Shown in pieces: positions 1 to 8,228 of a DNA stretch of 64,000 nucleotides. The notes beneath the pieces are model-generated. The model saw only the letters and a program-made list of their open reading frames with translations, searched no databases and was not told the DNA's origin. The DNA lies in assembly GCF_050859025.1 (NCBI RefSeq), contig NZ_CP138200.1:5394001-5458000 (forward strand). The letters are read 5' to 3'. A program made the position numbers and the translations under genes. Each line of letters starts with the position of its first letter. The stretch's first letter is position 1. Source of the DNA: Wukongibacter sp050859025. Lineage in GTDB: Bacteria > Bacillota > Clostridia > Peptostreptococcales > Caminicellaceae.

Positions 1-590
1 TTCGCATTTCCCAGCGTTGTCGTTATGAATAGTAGCTTTGCATAATACTCTAGGGTTTCCATTCTGAAATATGCCTGCATTAAATCAGTACCCCATGTAA
101 CAGCTCCGTGATTTGCTAATAACACGCAATTATATTCCTTGACAAACTCTGCTATTGACTCTGATACCTCATTTGTGCCGGGAGTTGCATATTCAGCAAC
201 AGGGACACTTCCTAAATTAACAATAGCCTCGGGTATTATGGCCTTATTCATAGGTGTTCTAGCTATAGCAAAGGCTGTTGCATATGGAGAATGGGAATGT
301 GTTACTGCCTTTATCTTCGGATTTTCCTTATATATTCTTAAATGCATTTTTATTTCAGAGGATGGTCTCATATTTCCGATAATTATATTCCCATCCAGAT
401 CAATTTTACAAAGCATTTCAGGAGTCATGAAGCCCTTACTAACTCCAGTAGGAGTAGTTACTATTTCATTATCGTTTATTTTCACACTTATATTTCCATC
501 ATTTGCTGCAACGAATCCATTCCTATACATTCTTCTACCAATTTCACATATATCTTTTTTTACTTGATATTCGCTAAGACCTTTGTTCAT
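1..590 (-). CDS. class II aldolase (FucA/MtnB type), C-terminus cut by window edge
   Basis: The reading frame opens at an ATG preceded by AGGAG and runs off the left edge, giving about 196 residues of a class II aldolase/adducin-fold enzyme. Visible family marks are GNISVK, PSSEIKMH (with the glutamate that is catalytic in L-fuculose-phosphate aldolase), THSHS (zinc-binding histidines) and a later NHGAV. Such enzymes use zinc to cleave or dehydrate sugar 1-phosphates. It lies 34 bp behind deoR at the end of an operon that starts with mtnK and mtnA, so its substrate is probably 5-methylthioribulose-1-phosphate or 5-deoxyribulose-1-phosphate. Aldolase is favoured over MtnB dehydratase because of the SSE motif, but this is inference and the two share one fold. 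Confidence 0.85.
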   Translation of the reverse strand, partial: MNKGLSEYQVKKDICEIGRRMYRNGFVAANDGNISVKINDNEIVTTPTGVSKGFMTPEMLCKIDLDGNIIIGNMRPSSEIKMHLRIYKENPKIKAVTHSHSPYATAFAIARTPMNKAIIPEAIVNLGSVPVAEYATPGTNEVSESIAEFVKEYNCVLLANHGAVTWGTDLMQAYFRMETLEYYAKLLFITTTLGNA

Positions 591-623
591 CCTGTCATCT
601 CCTGACTTATATCATTAGTCATC

Positions 624-1400
624 CTATTCATCATCACTAAACTCTTCATCAAATATTTTAATCCCTTTTTCTTCCATATGACTATACCATTCACTTCTCA
701 ATTTTTTATCTGTAATTATGGAATTTATCTTTTCGAAGTCCGCAAAATGTATAAATGCTATCCTATCAAACTTGGAGAAGTCTGACACTAGATGAACCTC
801 ACATCCCTGATTTAAGAACACTCTTCTCATTTCTGCAACATGCTCATTCGAGTCCATGATACCTTTTTCTAAGTTCAATGCCCTGCATGAAATAAATACC
901 TTATCAGCAAAATATTTCTCAGCAAATAGTTCTGCATTTCTTCCGTAAAAAGCTAGGGTTTTTGCATCAAAGCTGCCACCTATCATTATTAGTTTGATAT
1001 TGCTTGCTTTCTCCAAAACATTAGCTATCTGCAATGAGTTGGTTATAACTGTAATATTTTTGTTAATAATTTTTTTTGCAATATATAATGACGTTGTAGA
1101 GGAGTCTAGTATTATAGAATCACCGTTTTCTATTAATCTACTACAAATATTTGCTATCTTTTCCTTTGATTCACTATATATATTTTTTCTTAGATTTATA
1201 TCTACATCATTTTGTACTCCATCTACTATGTATGCTCCTCCATATACTCTGTTTAATACTCCATCTTTTTCTAATTGAGCTAGGTCACGTCGTATAGTTT
1301 CTTCCGATACATTAAAAGCTTTGCTCAATTCAATTACAGTCACACTTTTTTTCTCTTTAATTATACTTGTTATTTTCTTTTTTCTAGTTATAGGTAGCAC
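624..1400 (-). CDS. DeoR-family transcriptional regulator
   Basis: This 258-residue protein begins MLPITRKKKI and has an N-terminal DeoR winged helix (about residues 5-58, with VTVIELSKAFNVSEETIRRD as the helix-turn-helix). A sugar-phosphate-binding DeoRC domain follows (about 75-235), containing DSSTTSLYIA and ITNSLQIA. DeoR proteins usually repress sugar catabolic genes and are released by a phosphorylated sugar. Its place inside the mtnK-mtnA-aldolase operon suggests local control by a methylthioribose or deoxyribose phosphate. The start is well placed behind a GGTG-type ribosome site. The short acidic tail ends in EEFSDDE. Confidence 0.9.
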   Translation of the reverse strand: MLPITRKKKITSIIKEKKSVTVIELSKAFNVSEETIRRDLAQLEKDGVLNRVYGGAYIVDGVQNDVDINLRKNIYSESKEKIANICSRLIENGDSIILDSSTTSLYIAKKIINKNITVITNSLQIANVLEKASNIKLIMIGGSFDAKTLAFYGRNAELFAEKYFADKVFISCRALNLEKGIMDSNEHVAEMRRVFLNQGCEVHLVSDFSKFDRIAFIHFADFEKINSIITDKKLRSEWYSHMEEKGIKIFDEEFSDDE

Positions 1401-1430
1401 CCTATCACCTTTCCTTTACATAAACTTTTC

Positions 1431-1489
1431 AAAGATAAACAACTTTAAGCTTTAATAAATTTCAAAGAAAAAATGTAGATAAATTCATT
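1431..1489 (-). repeat. dispersed repeat family B, copy 1
   Basis: Read on the minus strand, this 59-bp stretch aligns without gaps to 16012-16070 and 25548-25606. The shared parts are TCTACATTTTT, a GAAA-TTTATT block and a GTTG-TTATCT end. It lies between mtnA and deoR inside the operon. Confidence 0.75.
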
Positions 1490-1584
1490 GAGTTGATTTC
1501 TAAAAGAAAAATCTTATTAAAATCTATTTAAAGTATTACTATTGTTTATCTATATATAGTAGTATTTTAATTGAGCTTTTCTAC

Positions 1585-2631
1585 TTATTCAAATAGTTTT
1601 GCAAGATTTTCTGTAAAAGGTGGTTTTATTATGCCCTTTTCCGTTATTATTGCTGTTATATACTTATGATCGGTTACATCAAAGGCCGGATTATAGAATT
1701 TTACCTCAGTCGGTGCAGTCTGTCTTCCAAATCCATTGTAAATCTCTTTGCTATCTCTTTGTTCAATTTCAATATCGTCTCCCGTTTTTGTGTTCATATC
1801 AATAGTGGAGGTTGGCCCTAAAACATAAAATGGTATATTATATTCCTTTGCTAATATAGCTACCCCCGATGTTCCAATTTTATTTGCAGCATCTCCATTA
1901 GCAGCAACTCTATCACAACCGACCAATATTGCGTCGATACGTCCCTCCTTCATTACTACGGACGCCATATTATCACATATAACCGTTACATCTATTCCAG
2001 CTTCGTTTAACTCCCAAGCAGTTAACCTAGATCCCTGTAGCAATGGTCTGGTTTCATCGGCATATACTTTGAAATTGTAGCCCTTTTCATGACCTAGATA
2101 CATTGGACCTAGGGCTGTTCCATATCCTGATGTAGCTATACCACCTGCATTACAGTGGGTCAGTAAACCCATTTCAGGCTTAAGAAGACTTAATCCATAC
2201 TCTGAAATCGCCCTACACATATCTTGATCCTGTCTCAGAATCTCCTCACTTTCTTCAAGCAGGCATTTTTTTATTTCCTCAATTCTTTTTTCTTTTTCCC
2301 TAATCAATCTGCTCTCTATCCTATCTAAGGCCCAAAATAGGTTGACCGCTGTAGGTCTTGAAGAAGCTAAGTATTCTTTAGCCACCATAAACTCTTCATA
2401 AAAGTCCTGAAATCTGTCTGCCTTCGAGTCTTTGACCCCAAGATATATCCCAAATCCAGCAGCAACACCGATAGCTGGTGCTCCCCTAACTCGCAGTTTT
2501 TTTATAGCTTCCCATATGTCTTCTAGTTTACTAACCTCTATAAACTTCTTTTCAACCGGTAATAGGGTCTGATCGAGTAAAATCATGGTATCCTTTGCTT
2601 CATTTAATCTAGCCGGAACAATTATATTCAT
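1585..2631 (-). CDS. mtnA: S-methyl-5-thioribose-1-phosphate isomerase
   Basis: At 348 residues this matches the usual MtnA length. It converts 5-methylthioribose-1-phosphate to the ribulose-1-phosphate and can act on 5-deoxyribose-1-phosphate. Family marks are RVRGAPAIGVAAGFG near residue 50, THCNAGGIATSGYGTALG with the catalytic cysteine near residue 160, and VGCDRVAANGDAANKIGT with the catalytic aspartate near 240. The start codon overlaps the mtnK stop by 4 bp, indicating translational coupling. The fold is related to eIF2B regulatory subunits, but the cysteine motif identifies MtnA clearly. Confidence 0.96.
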   Translation of the reverse strand: MNIIVPARLNEAKDTMILLDQTLLPVEKKFIEVSKLEDIWEAIKKLRVRGAPAIGVAAGFGIYLGVKDSKADRFQDFYEEFMVAKEYLASSRPTAVNLFWALDRIESRLIREKEKRIEEIKKCLLEESEEILRQDQDMCRAISEYGLSLLKPEMGLLTHCNAGGIATSGYGTALGPMYLGHEKGYNFKVYADETRPLLQGSRLTAWELNEAGIDVTVICDNMASVVMKEGRIDAILVGCDRVAANGDAANKIGTSGVAILAKEYNIPFYVLGPTSTIDMNTKTGDDIEIEQRDSKEIYNGFGRQTAPTEVKFYNPAFDVTDHKYITAIITEKGIIKPPFTENLAKLFE

Positions 2632-3851
2632 GCTATTGCCTCCTGTTTGTAGAATTTATTTACTATATCAATAAAATCTTGTCCTGTTTTAATTTCTTTT
2701 CTACCTATAATAAATTCCTTAGCCATAAGTACGTTTATCTTCTTTGCCTCAGCCTTTTTATCTAGCTCTGGTATATCATCCAAATCCTTAACATGGGCAA
2801 GACCTACGGTTCTTCTAATCATTTCACAGCCGGTAACTCCTGCTGTATCAATTATTATATTTTCTAGATACCATTCCTTGAACCCTGGTACCTTTGCCAT
2901 CTCATCAGTAACAGTCTCATCAAAGAGCCTTAGAAATTTTTCCTTAAATACATCTATTACTTCCCTTGTAGTGTTTAATATATATTCCTTGTGGGCCTCT
3001 CTTTTTTCTTCATCCTCTACCATTGAGTCTGTCGAAATATAGTTCATTACTAAATTGGCTATCAAGGCTCCCACATCATAGGAAATAGGTCCATAAAATG
3101 CAAACTCAGGGTCTATAACCTTTGTACTGTCTTCCTTTACAAAAATACTTCCAGTATGTAAGTCACCATGAAGAAGGGCTTGGGCATTTGTCATAAAATC
3201 AAATTTTAACTTAGCCACCTCTAGTTTGAACTCGTTATCATTCCATACATTACCTTCCATAAATTCAATAATAAAATCATCTATGTTATTTCTCTCAGCA
3301 TTATAGAAGGGCTCTGTGTAAACTAATGCCTCAGTAATATCACATAACTCTGGGTTTATAAACTTCTTTACAAGCTCCTTCTTTTGTTGGTGATCCATTA
3401 CTACATCAGAGGTTAATAACAGGGTTTTTACCATAAAGTTGGTTATTTGGTCAACAAACCTTGGATATTGATTAAGCTCTAAAAGTCCTGTCCTCATAAT
3501 TACATGGTCTGACAGATCTTCCATAAGAGTAGCATACATAACAGGGTCAAACTTATATATCTTTGGAACTAATCCGTCTGTCAGTTCATATTCGATTTCT
3601 AAAATATTTTTTTCAATCTCTGCTCTATTGATATTTAACGGCCAATCTTCTCCTACACAACGAACGTATGGTAAGGATTGCTTTACTATAATACTCTTGT
3701 TATTTTTCTTATCTACAACCCTGAATACTAAGTTTAAATTTCCATCACCAATCTCGTTACATTGTATTTCAGAATCCTCTCCAAAATAATTTAACTCTCC
3801 TTGGATATAATCAAATATTGTACTCGTATCCAAAACATAATATTCTGACAT
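2628..3851 (-). CDS. mtnK: S-methyl-5-thioribose kinase
   Basis: This 407-residue kinase is of normal MtnK length and has the aminoglycoside phosphotransferase-like fold. It phosphorylates 5-methylthioribose, and in DHAP-shunt organisms also 5-deoxyribose, at C1. Visible marks are NLVFRVVD and a conserved lysine in the N-lobe, HGDLHTGSIFV (catalytic loop, near residue 230) and VIDPEFAFYGPISYDVG (DPE metal-binding motif). It is the first gene of the operon, with an AAGGGGG ribosome site 8 bp before the ATG. No SAM riboswitch was seen upstream. It hands its product to the coupled mtnA. Confidence 0.96.
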   Translation of the reverse strand: MSEYYVLDTSTIFDYIQGELNYFGEDSEIQCNEIGDGNLNLVFRVVDKKNNKSIIVKQSLPYVRCVGEDWPLNINRAEIEKNILEIEYELTDGLVPKIYKFDPVMYATLMEDLSDHVIMRTGLLELNQYPRFVDQITNFMVKTLLLTSDVVMDHQQKKELVKKFINPELCDITEALVYTEPFYNAERNNIDDFIIEFMEGNVWNDNEFKLEVAKLKFDFMTNAQALLHGDLHTGSIFVKEDSTKVIDPEFAFYGPISYDVGALIANLVMNYISTDSMVEDEEKREAHKEYILNTTREVIDVFKEKFLRLFDETVTDEMAKVPGFKEWYLENIIIDTAGVTGCEMIRRTVGLAHVKDLDDIPELDKKAEAKKINVLMAKEFIIGRKEIKTGQDFIDIVNKFYKQEAIA

Positions 3852-4542
3852 GCAATTGTCCCCCTTTTAGTTTAATTGGATTAATGTTTCTTCTTATAAT
3901 AAGTTATTGCAATGCTAAGGCTATCCTCTTTACTATATTTTAAGCATAGTATGGGAAGCTCAGCATAGTTAATCCATTTAAAAGAATTCAAATCAATATT
4001 GCACCACAGAAGGTAGCAACTAGGTTTGCTTTTCATGCTCCCATTATCGAGATCCTATATATGCTGAAGTTACTGAATTCATAAAGTATGCTGCTATAAC
4101 TACTGCCAAATAATGAGTTGATTCAACAGAGAAGTCAAATTCATCTATCTTACTCTGATTCTTGACTTTATAGTAATTTTTTCCATAATTTAATTTTAGC
4201 ATTTTTCCGAATTTTGTCAATTAACTCTTGTGATTTTTTGACTATTTATGTGGTTTGTTGTTATTTTGTTTTTAATTTTACTATATCGATATGCGAGATT
4301 AAGATTTAGAATAAATTTTTAGATAATAAAGGCTTCTATAGAGAGTTCCAAGTAAATCCTAATTTATACATGTACAAATACTCAGTGTTTCTGGGAGCTT
4401 TGGGCATGTATAAATTAAGGTCTCTACTTGACTCCCTATAGTATAATAGAAATATAATAAGACGCTAGGGAATTAAACATCTTCCCTTTGTTCAGCTTTT
4501 GCTTTAAAAAAGCATTTCAATAAATCTCGAAAGGAGTCATAA
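3852..4542. other. intergenic region holding repeat A1 and promoter-like sites
   Basis: No gene was found here apart from the repeat listed separately. A TTGACT box (4428-4433) and TATAAT (4453-4458), separated by 19 bp, may drive the small ORF at 4543. The rest is AT-rich and unremarkable. Confidence 0.5.
4336..4441. repeat. dispersed palindromic repeat family A, copy 1 (full length)
   Basis: This 106-bp element has two 37-bp arms (4336-4372 and 4405-4441) that are imperfect reverse complements. Each runs from CATGTATAAATTA at the centre to CTATAG at the outside. The centre contains TTTCTGGGAGCTTTGGG, which recurs in copy 3 at 56153. Other copies are near 10897, 17168, 25411 and 56153. Confidence 0.7.
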
Positions 4543-4644
4543 ATGGAGGATTATAATAGAAAAACACTAATATTTATTATCGTACTAATCGCTGGAATCA
4601 TCATGTTTGGCTATATATATAATAATTTTTATTACCCAAAGTAA
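4543..4644 (+). CDS. 33-residue single-span membrane peptide, unknown function
   Basis: A strong AAGGAG lies 7 bp before this ATG. The frame encodes MEDYNRKT, then a hydrophobic stretch of about 18 residues (LIFIIVLIAGIIMFG), then an aromatic tail ending FYYPK. This looks like a small membrane protein with one transmembrane helix. I do not recognise a family. It stands alone between a divergent mtnK and a downstream regulator, with a possible promoter about 85 bp upstream. The good ribosome site and clean helix support it, but so short an ORF could be chance. Confidence 0.5.
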   Translation: MEDYNRKTLIFIIVLIAGIIMFGYIYNNFYYPK

Positions 4645-5015
4645 AAACTGGTAAGCACATGTAAAATGTATTTGAATTATACCTTCGGCTGCAATGATAT
4701 ATCTAGGAAACCTTTTAATTACAAAATCAACAATATCCCACATGTATTCAAGTAGTCTGGAACGTAATCTTTAAGGTATTAATAAATATCTCTTATAATA
4801 ATTATCAACCTTTTCATAGAATAGTTAGATCATAATAGCCTAATTTGTAGGTTTCTTCTATAATAGATGCATATTTTTTTTGCATATTTGAAGATATATT
4901 CAAGTAAGTATAAATAATTTTCCCCCAGCTGCATATTTTTTGATAAAAATTTGAAGGATATATTTTACATTTTGGAGAATACTTATTGAAACCATTTATT
5001 TGGAGGAGAGGATAA
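4645..5015. other. intergenic region with a degenerate direct repeat
   Basis: No gene is visible. Two related stretches of about 34 bp (4868-4900 and 4930-4964) both start TGCATATTTTTT and end with TTTGAAG plus ATATATT. They lie just upstream of the regulator at 5016 and could be binding sites for it. Confidence 0.4.
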
Positions 5016-6308
5016 ATGCTTTCACTTTTTAAGGAAGTATTAAATAATGTACTGGAAGGAATTATTATATTAAATGCTAATCATAAGATAGTTTATATGA
5101 ATAAGCCAGCTAAAGCTTTATTTTCTCAAAGCTTAAATAGCTTTGAAGACTTGGCATCTTGCTTTAGTATAAATGATAATATTGAAAACTTAGGTCAAGA
5201 AAAGAAAATAGAATATCTAGGCAGATTTTTAAAGATTAGCATGAAATTCTCTACAATAGACTCAGAAAACTATTTCATAATTTATATTGAAGACTGTACC
5301 AATTTGTATCATGAATTAAGGAATAATACAAAGCTTACTTTAAATGATATAGTTGGTAGCAGTGCTGAAATAAGAAGGGTTTTAAAAAAAGCTAAAATGG
5401 CCTCCAAGATATCGTCTCCCATACTTATCTATGGAGAAGCCGGAACAGGTAAGGATCTTTTTGTTCAAGCTATACATAATGAAAACCCTATCACCAAGCA
5501 TCACTCCCTTATTTCAATAAATTGTAGGACAATCCCAGAGTCGCTGCTTGAGGGTCTTATTTTTGGTGTAGTAAAGGGTTCATTTTCTGATTCTACTAAT
5601 TCAGTGGGACTTTTAGAACAGGCTGGACAAGGGACATTATTCTTGGATGAGATAAATAAAATGTCTTTAAATCTACAGGAGAAGCTTCTCAATGTATTAA
5701 CGGAAAAGAAATATAGAAAATTTGGAGGAAAGGAAGTACTACCGGTGAAGTGTCGAATTATAAGTTCAACAAATGTAGACCCTTTGGAATGCATAAACGC
5801 GTCTACTCTAAGAAAGGATTTATATTTCAAATTGGCTGTAGTTTCTTTAGAAATACCTCCGCTTAGAAAAAGGCTAGAAGACATTCCTGCCCTTATAGAA
5901 TACTTTATTAAGGATTTTTCTATGAAACATGGTAAACCAACTGTCTCTATATCAAATAATCTAAAAACAATGCTTAGTAGCTATAGTTGGCCTGAAAACG
6001 TCAAAGAATTAAAGCATGTTATGGAAGCTGCAATGACCATGATAGATTGTGAAGATACTCTAATGCCAAGACACTTACCCGAAAAACTAATATCTATATT
6101 TGAAGCACAGAATATCCTATATCCAAAGCCTAGTATTAAAAATCTTTCAGAAGTCTTGTTAAATGCAGAAAGAGAAACTATTCTACATGCCTTAGATACC
6201 TTCGATTGGAATGTTTCTAGGACATCTAGAGAGCTTGGAATTGCTCGTCAAAATCTTCAGTATCGTATAAGAAAACTCAAGCTTTCAAGGCCAGCCAAAA
6301 ACGTATAA
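5016..6308 (+). CDS. PAS-AAA+-Fis regulator with degenerate GAFTGA loop (RocR/TyrR-like)
   Basis: This 430-residue regulator has an N-terminal PAS domain (about 5-95), a sigma-54-interaction AAA+ domain (about 110-345) with Walker A GEAGTGKD at 140-147 and Walker B TLFLDEINKM near 207-216, and a C-terminal Fis-type helix-turn-helix (about 385-425, NVSRTSRELGIARQNLQYRI). The loop that normally reads GAFTGA and contacts sigma-54 here reads GSFSDS (188-193). TyrR-type proteins that lost this motif work with sigma-70 RNA polymerase or as repressors, so sigma-54 activation is doubtful. An AGGAGAGG ribosome site precedes the ATG. Its target is unknown; mtnK is divergent but 1.1 kb away. Confidence 0.88.
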   Translation: MLSLFKEVLNNVLEGIIILNANHKIVYMNKPAKALFSQSLNSFEDLASCFSINDNIENLGQEKKIEYLGRFLKISMKFSTIDSENYFIIYIEDCTNLYHELRNNTKLTLNDIVGSSAEIRRVLKKAKMASKISSPILIYGEAGTGKDLFVQAIHNENPITKHHSLISINCRTIPESLLEGLIFGVVKGSFSDSTNSVGLLEQAGQGTLFLDEINKMSLNLQEKLLNVLTEKKYRKFGGKEVLPVKCRIISSTNVDPLECINASTLRKDLYFKLAVVSLEIPPLRKRLEDIPALIEYFIKDFSMKHGKPTVSISNNLKTMLSSYSWPENVKELKHVMEAAMTMIDCEDTLMPRHLPEKLISIFEAQNILYPKPSIKNLSEVLLNAERETILHALDTFDWNVSRTSRELGIARQNLQYRIRKLKLSRPAKNV

Positions 6309-6385
6309 TAATTTTTCCAGTTCAAAGCTACAAATTTTAATTCTAAATCCTGTGGTCAATCGCCTTTTTCTAGTTTAAATACAAA

Positions 6386-6424
6386 GAGGCTGACTCATTT
6401 AAGATGTATTATGAATCCAGCCTC
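6386..6424 (+). terminator. probable intrinsic terminator after the PAS-AAA+ regulator
   Basis: GAGGCTG pairs with CAGCCTC, extended by a partly paired AT stem, followed by AAAATCTTTT. It is 78 bp beyond the stop of the regulator. Confidence 0.55.
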
Positions 6425-6557
6425 AAAATCTTTTATAATAAACAGAGTGTAGGATTTTGAAATTCAGAAGGGCTTTAGATATCATGCAAAGTTTACTCAG
6501 CTTTGGATATGGCACAATTCGTCATTTGGACACGCCCCCATTTCGACAAGCTTTGTA

Positions 6558-8189
6558 CTATAGCATGTCATTTACAAAAATTTTAGTACAATACTCTAGC
6601 CTTCTTTCATAGTCAAGCTCCACAAAATCTGTCGGTCTAACCTCTTCTGGCTTTTTATCGAAGTAGTCTAAACCTCCAAGCTTTAGCATTGTATAGACAA
6701 ACTGGGAGCAAAACATAATATTACTTTTATGGGAATAGGGTAAAAATAGTCCCAAAATATTATAGGAGCTTCCTTGATTGTTTATCTTTTTTATCTCCTC
6801 TAAAATCTTTTCCTTCTGTTTTCTACCTGCTTGTATTCTATAAACCATTATATTAGCATCGGGTTTCTTGTTAAAAAACTCTATCATCTCTTGGTTCAAC
6901 CCTGGTGAATAAATATTCTCTCCACCATTGTAGCTTATAATAGTTTTGAGGTCTTCATCAAAGGATATTGATGCATGGGCATATTCTTTTTTTGTCACCT
7001 TGCCAATTAGTTTTCCTGCTGCACTTCCAGTGCTAGAAAGAACTATATACATATATCCATTGTCTAGGGTTTTTTCAGCCTCTTTAAAATATTCTTCATT
7101 CAAGGATCTTTTGTTAACATAGTTAAATGTATTATGTCTAGGTAGGTCTGTAATTAAATTCTTTAAATCCTTTGCAGTATTTCTTGTATTACTCATTTCT
7201 GAAAGGGGTCTTTTCAGTTCCTTGATAACCCCCTTCGATATCTGTTCACATGCATTTTTTACATCATAAAAACTAAATGCCCTTTCAGGTGAAAATCCAT
7301 CTTCATTATTAGCTCTGGTATTTATTTTTAATTTTTGGGGAACAACTTTAATATTCAATGGAAAATTACTTCCCTTTTCCCCATCTAAATCTGTTCCTAC
7401 CTGCCTATCACAATCAACAATCAATTCATCGGTTTGAAAATATATAACATGTGGACTATTGAAATGCTCTCCATTAACAACCTTGAGCATCAATGGGACC
7501 AATTCAATGGACGGACATTTTTTAAATATAAATACATCTAATAAACCATCGCTTAGGGAAGAAAGAGGAGCTATTTTCTTAAATCCGCCAGCGGATTTTC
7601 CATTCATAATAAGCATAAAATAGATTTCATCGTTAAAGTCAATCTCTTTAGCAGTGACCTTTACATTTATTGCCTTAAGATTGGGCAGTTCTTCTATTCC
7701 CTTTAGATAATAGGCTAAAACCCCTAGATTATTCTTGAATTTTGTATCGGTCTTTTGGCTAATATCAATTAAAAAACCCAGACTTGCAACATTTATAAAA
7801 TATTTATCATTGGCAATACCTATATCACAATATGTATAATTGTCCCTTAAAACTATATCAGTCATTTCTTCAATAGTTCTAGGCAAATTGAAATATTGAG
7901 CATAATCATTGGCAGTTCCAACAGGGAAAATACCGATAGGTAGATTGATGTCATATTTTACAAGCTTATTAACGATTCTATTTATAGTTCCATCTCCACC
8001 GGCAATCAATATTTTTTTATATTCATTTTCATCAAGATTTAAAAGTATATTATCTAAAGTATCCTTACTACTTATTCTATAGGGTATTATCTGAAAGTCC
8101 TTCTCCTGAAACTTTTCAATTATATAATCTAAATAGTTCTTGAAGATTCCACTTCCCGATACGGGATTGTAAATTAGTAATACCTTCAT
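6558..8189 (-). CDS. diacylglycerol/lipid kinase fused to a YiiX-like permuted papain-fold domain
   Basis: The first 290 or so residues form a diacylglycerol kinase catalytic domain of the YegS/BmrU/DgkB type: IYNPVSGSG at the start, AGGDGTINRIVNKL (GGDGT at 64-68) and IGIFPVGTANDYAQ. Such kinases phosphorylate lipid headgroups at the membrane with ATP. After a linker, about residues 365-543 resemble the YiiX/YebB NlpC/P60-type permuted papain fold, with GSAAGKLIGKVT, histidine in EYAHASISF and cysteine in NIMFCSQFVYTML as the likely catalytic pair. The combined 543-residue length is far above the usual 300 of stand-alone kinases. One uninterrupted frame behind GGGGGG argues for a real fusion. 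Substrate of the second domain is unknown; lipid or lipoprotein amide hydrolysis is a guess. Confidence 0.85.
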   Translation of the reverse strand: MKVLLIYNPVSGSGIFKNYLDYIIEKFQEKDFQIIPYRISSKDTLDNILLNLDENEYKKILIAGGDGTINRIVNKLVKYDINLPIGIFPVGTANDYAQYFNLPRTIEEMTDIVLRDNYTYCDIGIANDKYFINVASLGFLIDISQKTDTKFKNNLGVLAYYLKGIEELPNLKAINVKVTAKEIDFNDEIYFMLIMNGKSAGGFKKIAPLSSLSDGLLDVFIFKKCPSIELVPLMLKVVNGEHFNSPHVIYFQTDELIVDCDRQVGTDLDGEKGSNFPLNIKVVPQKLKINTRANNEDGFSPERAFSFYDVKNACEQISKGVIKELKRPLSEMSNTRNTAKDLKNLITDLPRHNTFNYVNKRSLNEEYFKEAEKTLDNGYMYIVLSSTGSAAGKLIGKVTKKEYAHASISFDEDLKTIISYNGGENIYSPGLNQEMIEFFNKKPDANIMVYRIQAGRKQKEKILEEIKKINNQGSSYNILGLFLPYSHKSNIMFCSQFVYTMLKLGGLDYFDKKPEEVRPTDFVELDYERRLEYCTKIFVNDML

Positions 8190-8228
8190 GTTAAACTCCC
8201 CCCATAATATTCCAATACTTTTTTAAGT

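Noticed and set aside
139..567. Plus-strand frame of 142 codons
   Set aside because: It is the complement of the class II aldolase, which has family motifs and a ribosome site; the plus frame has neither.
3852..3960. SAM-I riboswitch before mtnK
   Set aside because: Looked for because methylthioribose salvage is often SAM-controlled; none of the S-box core words were seen.
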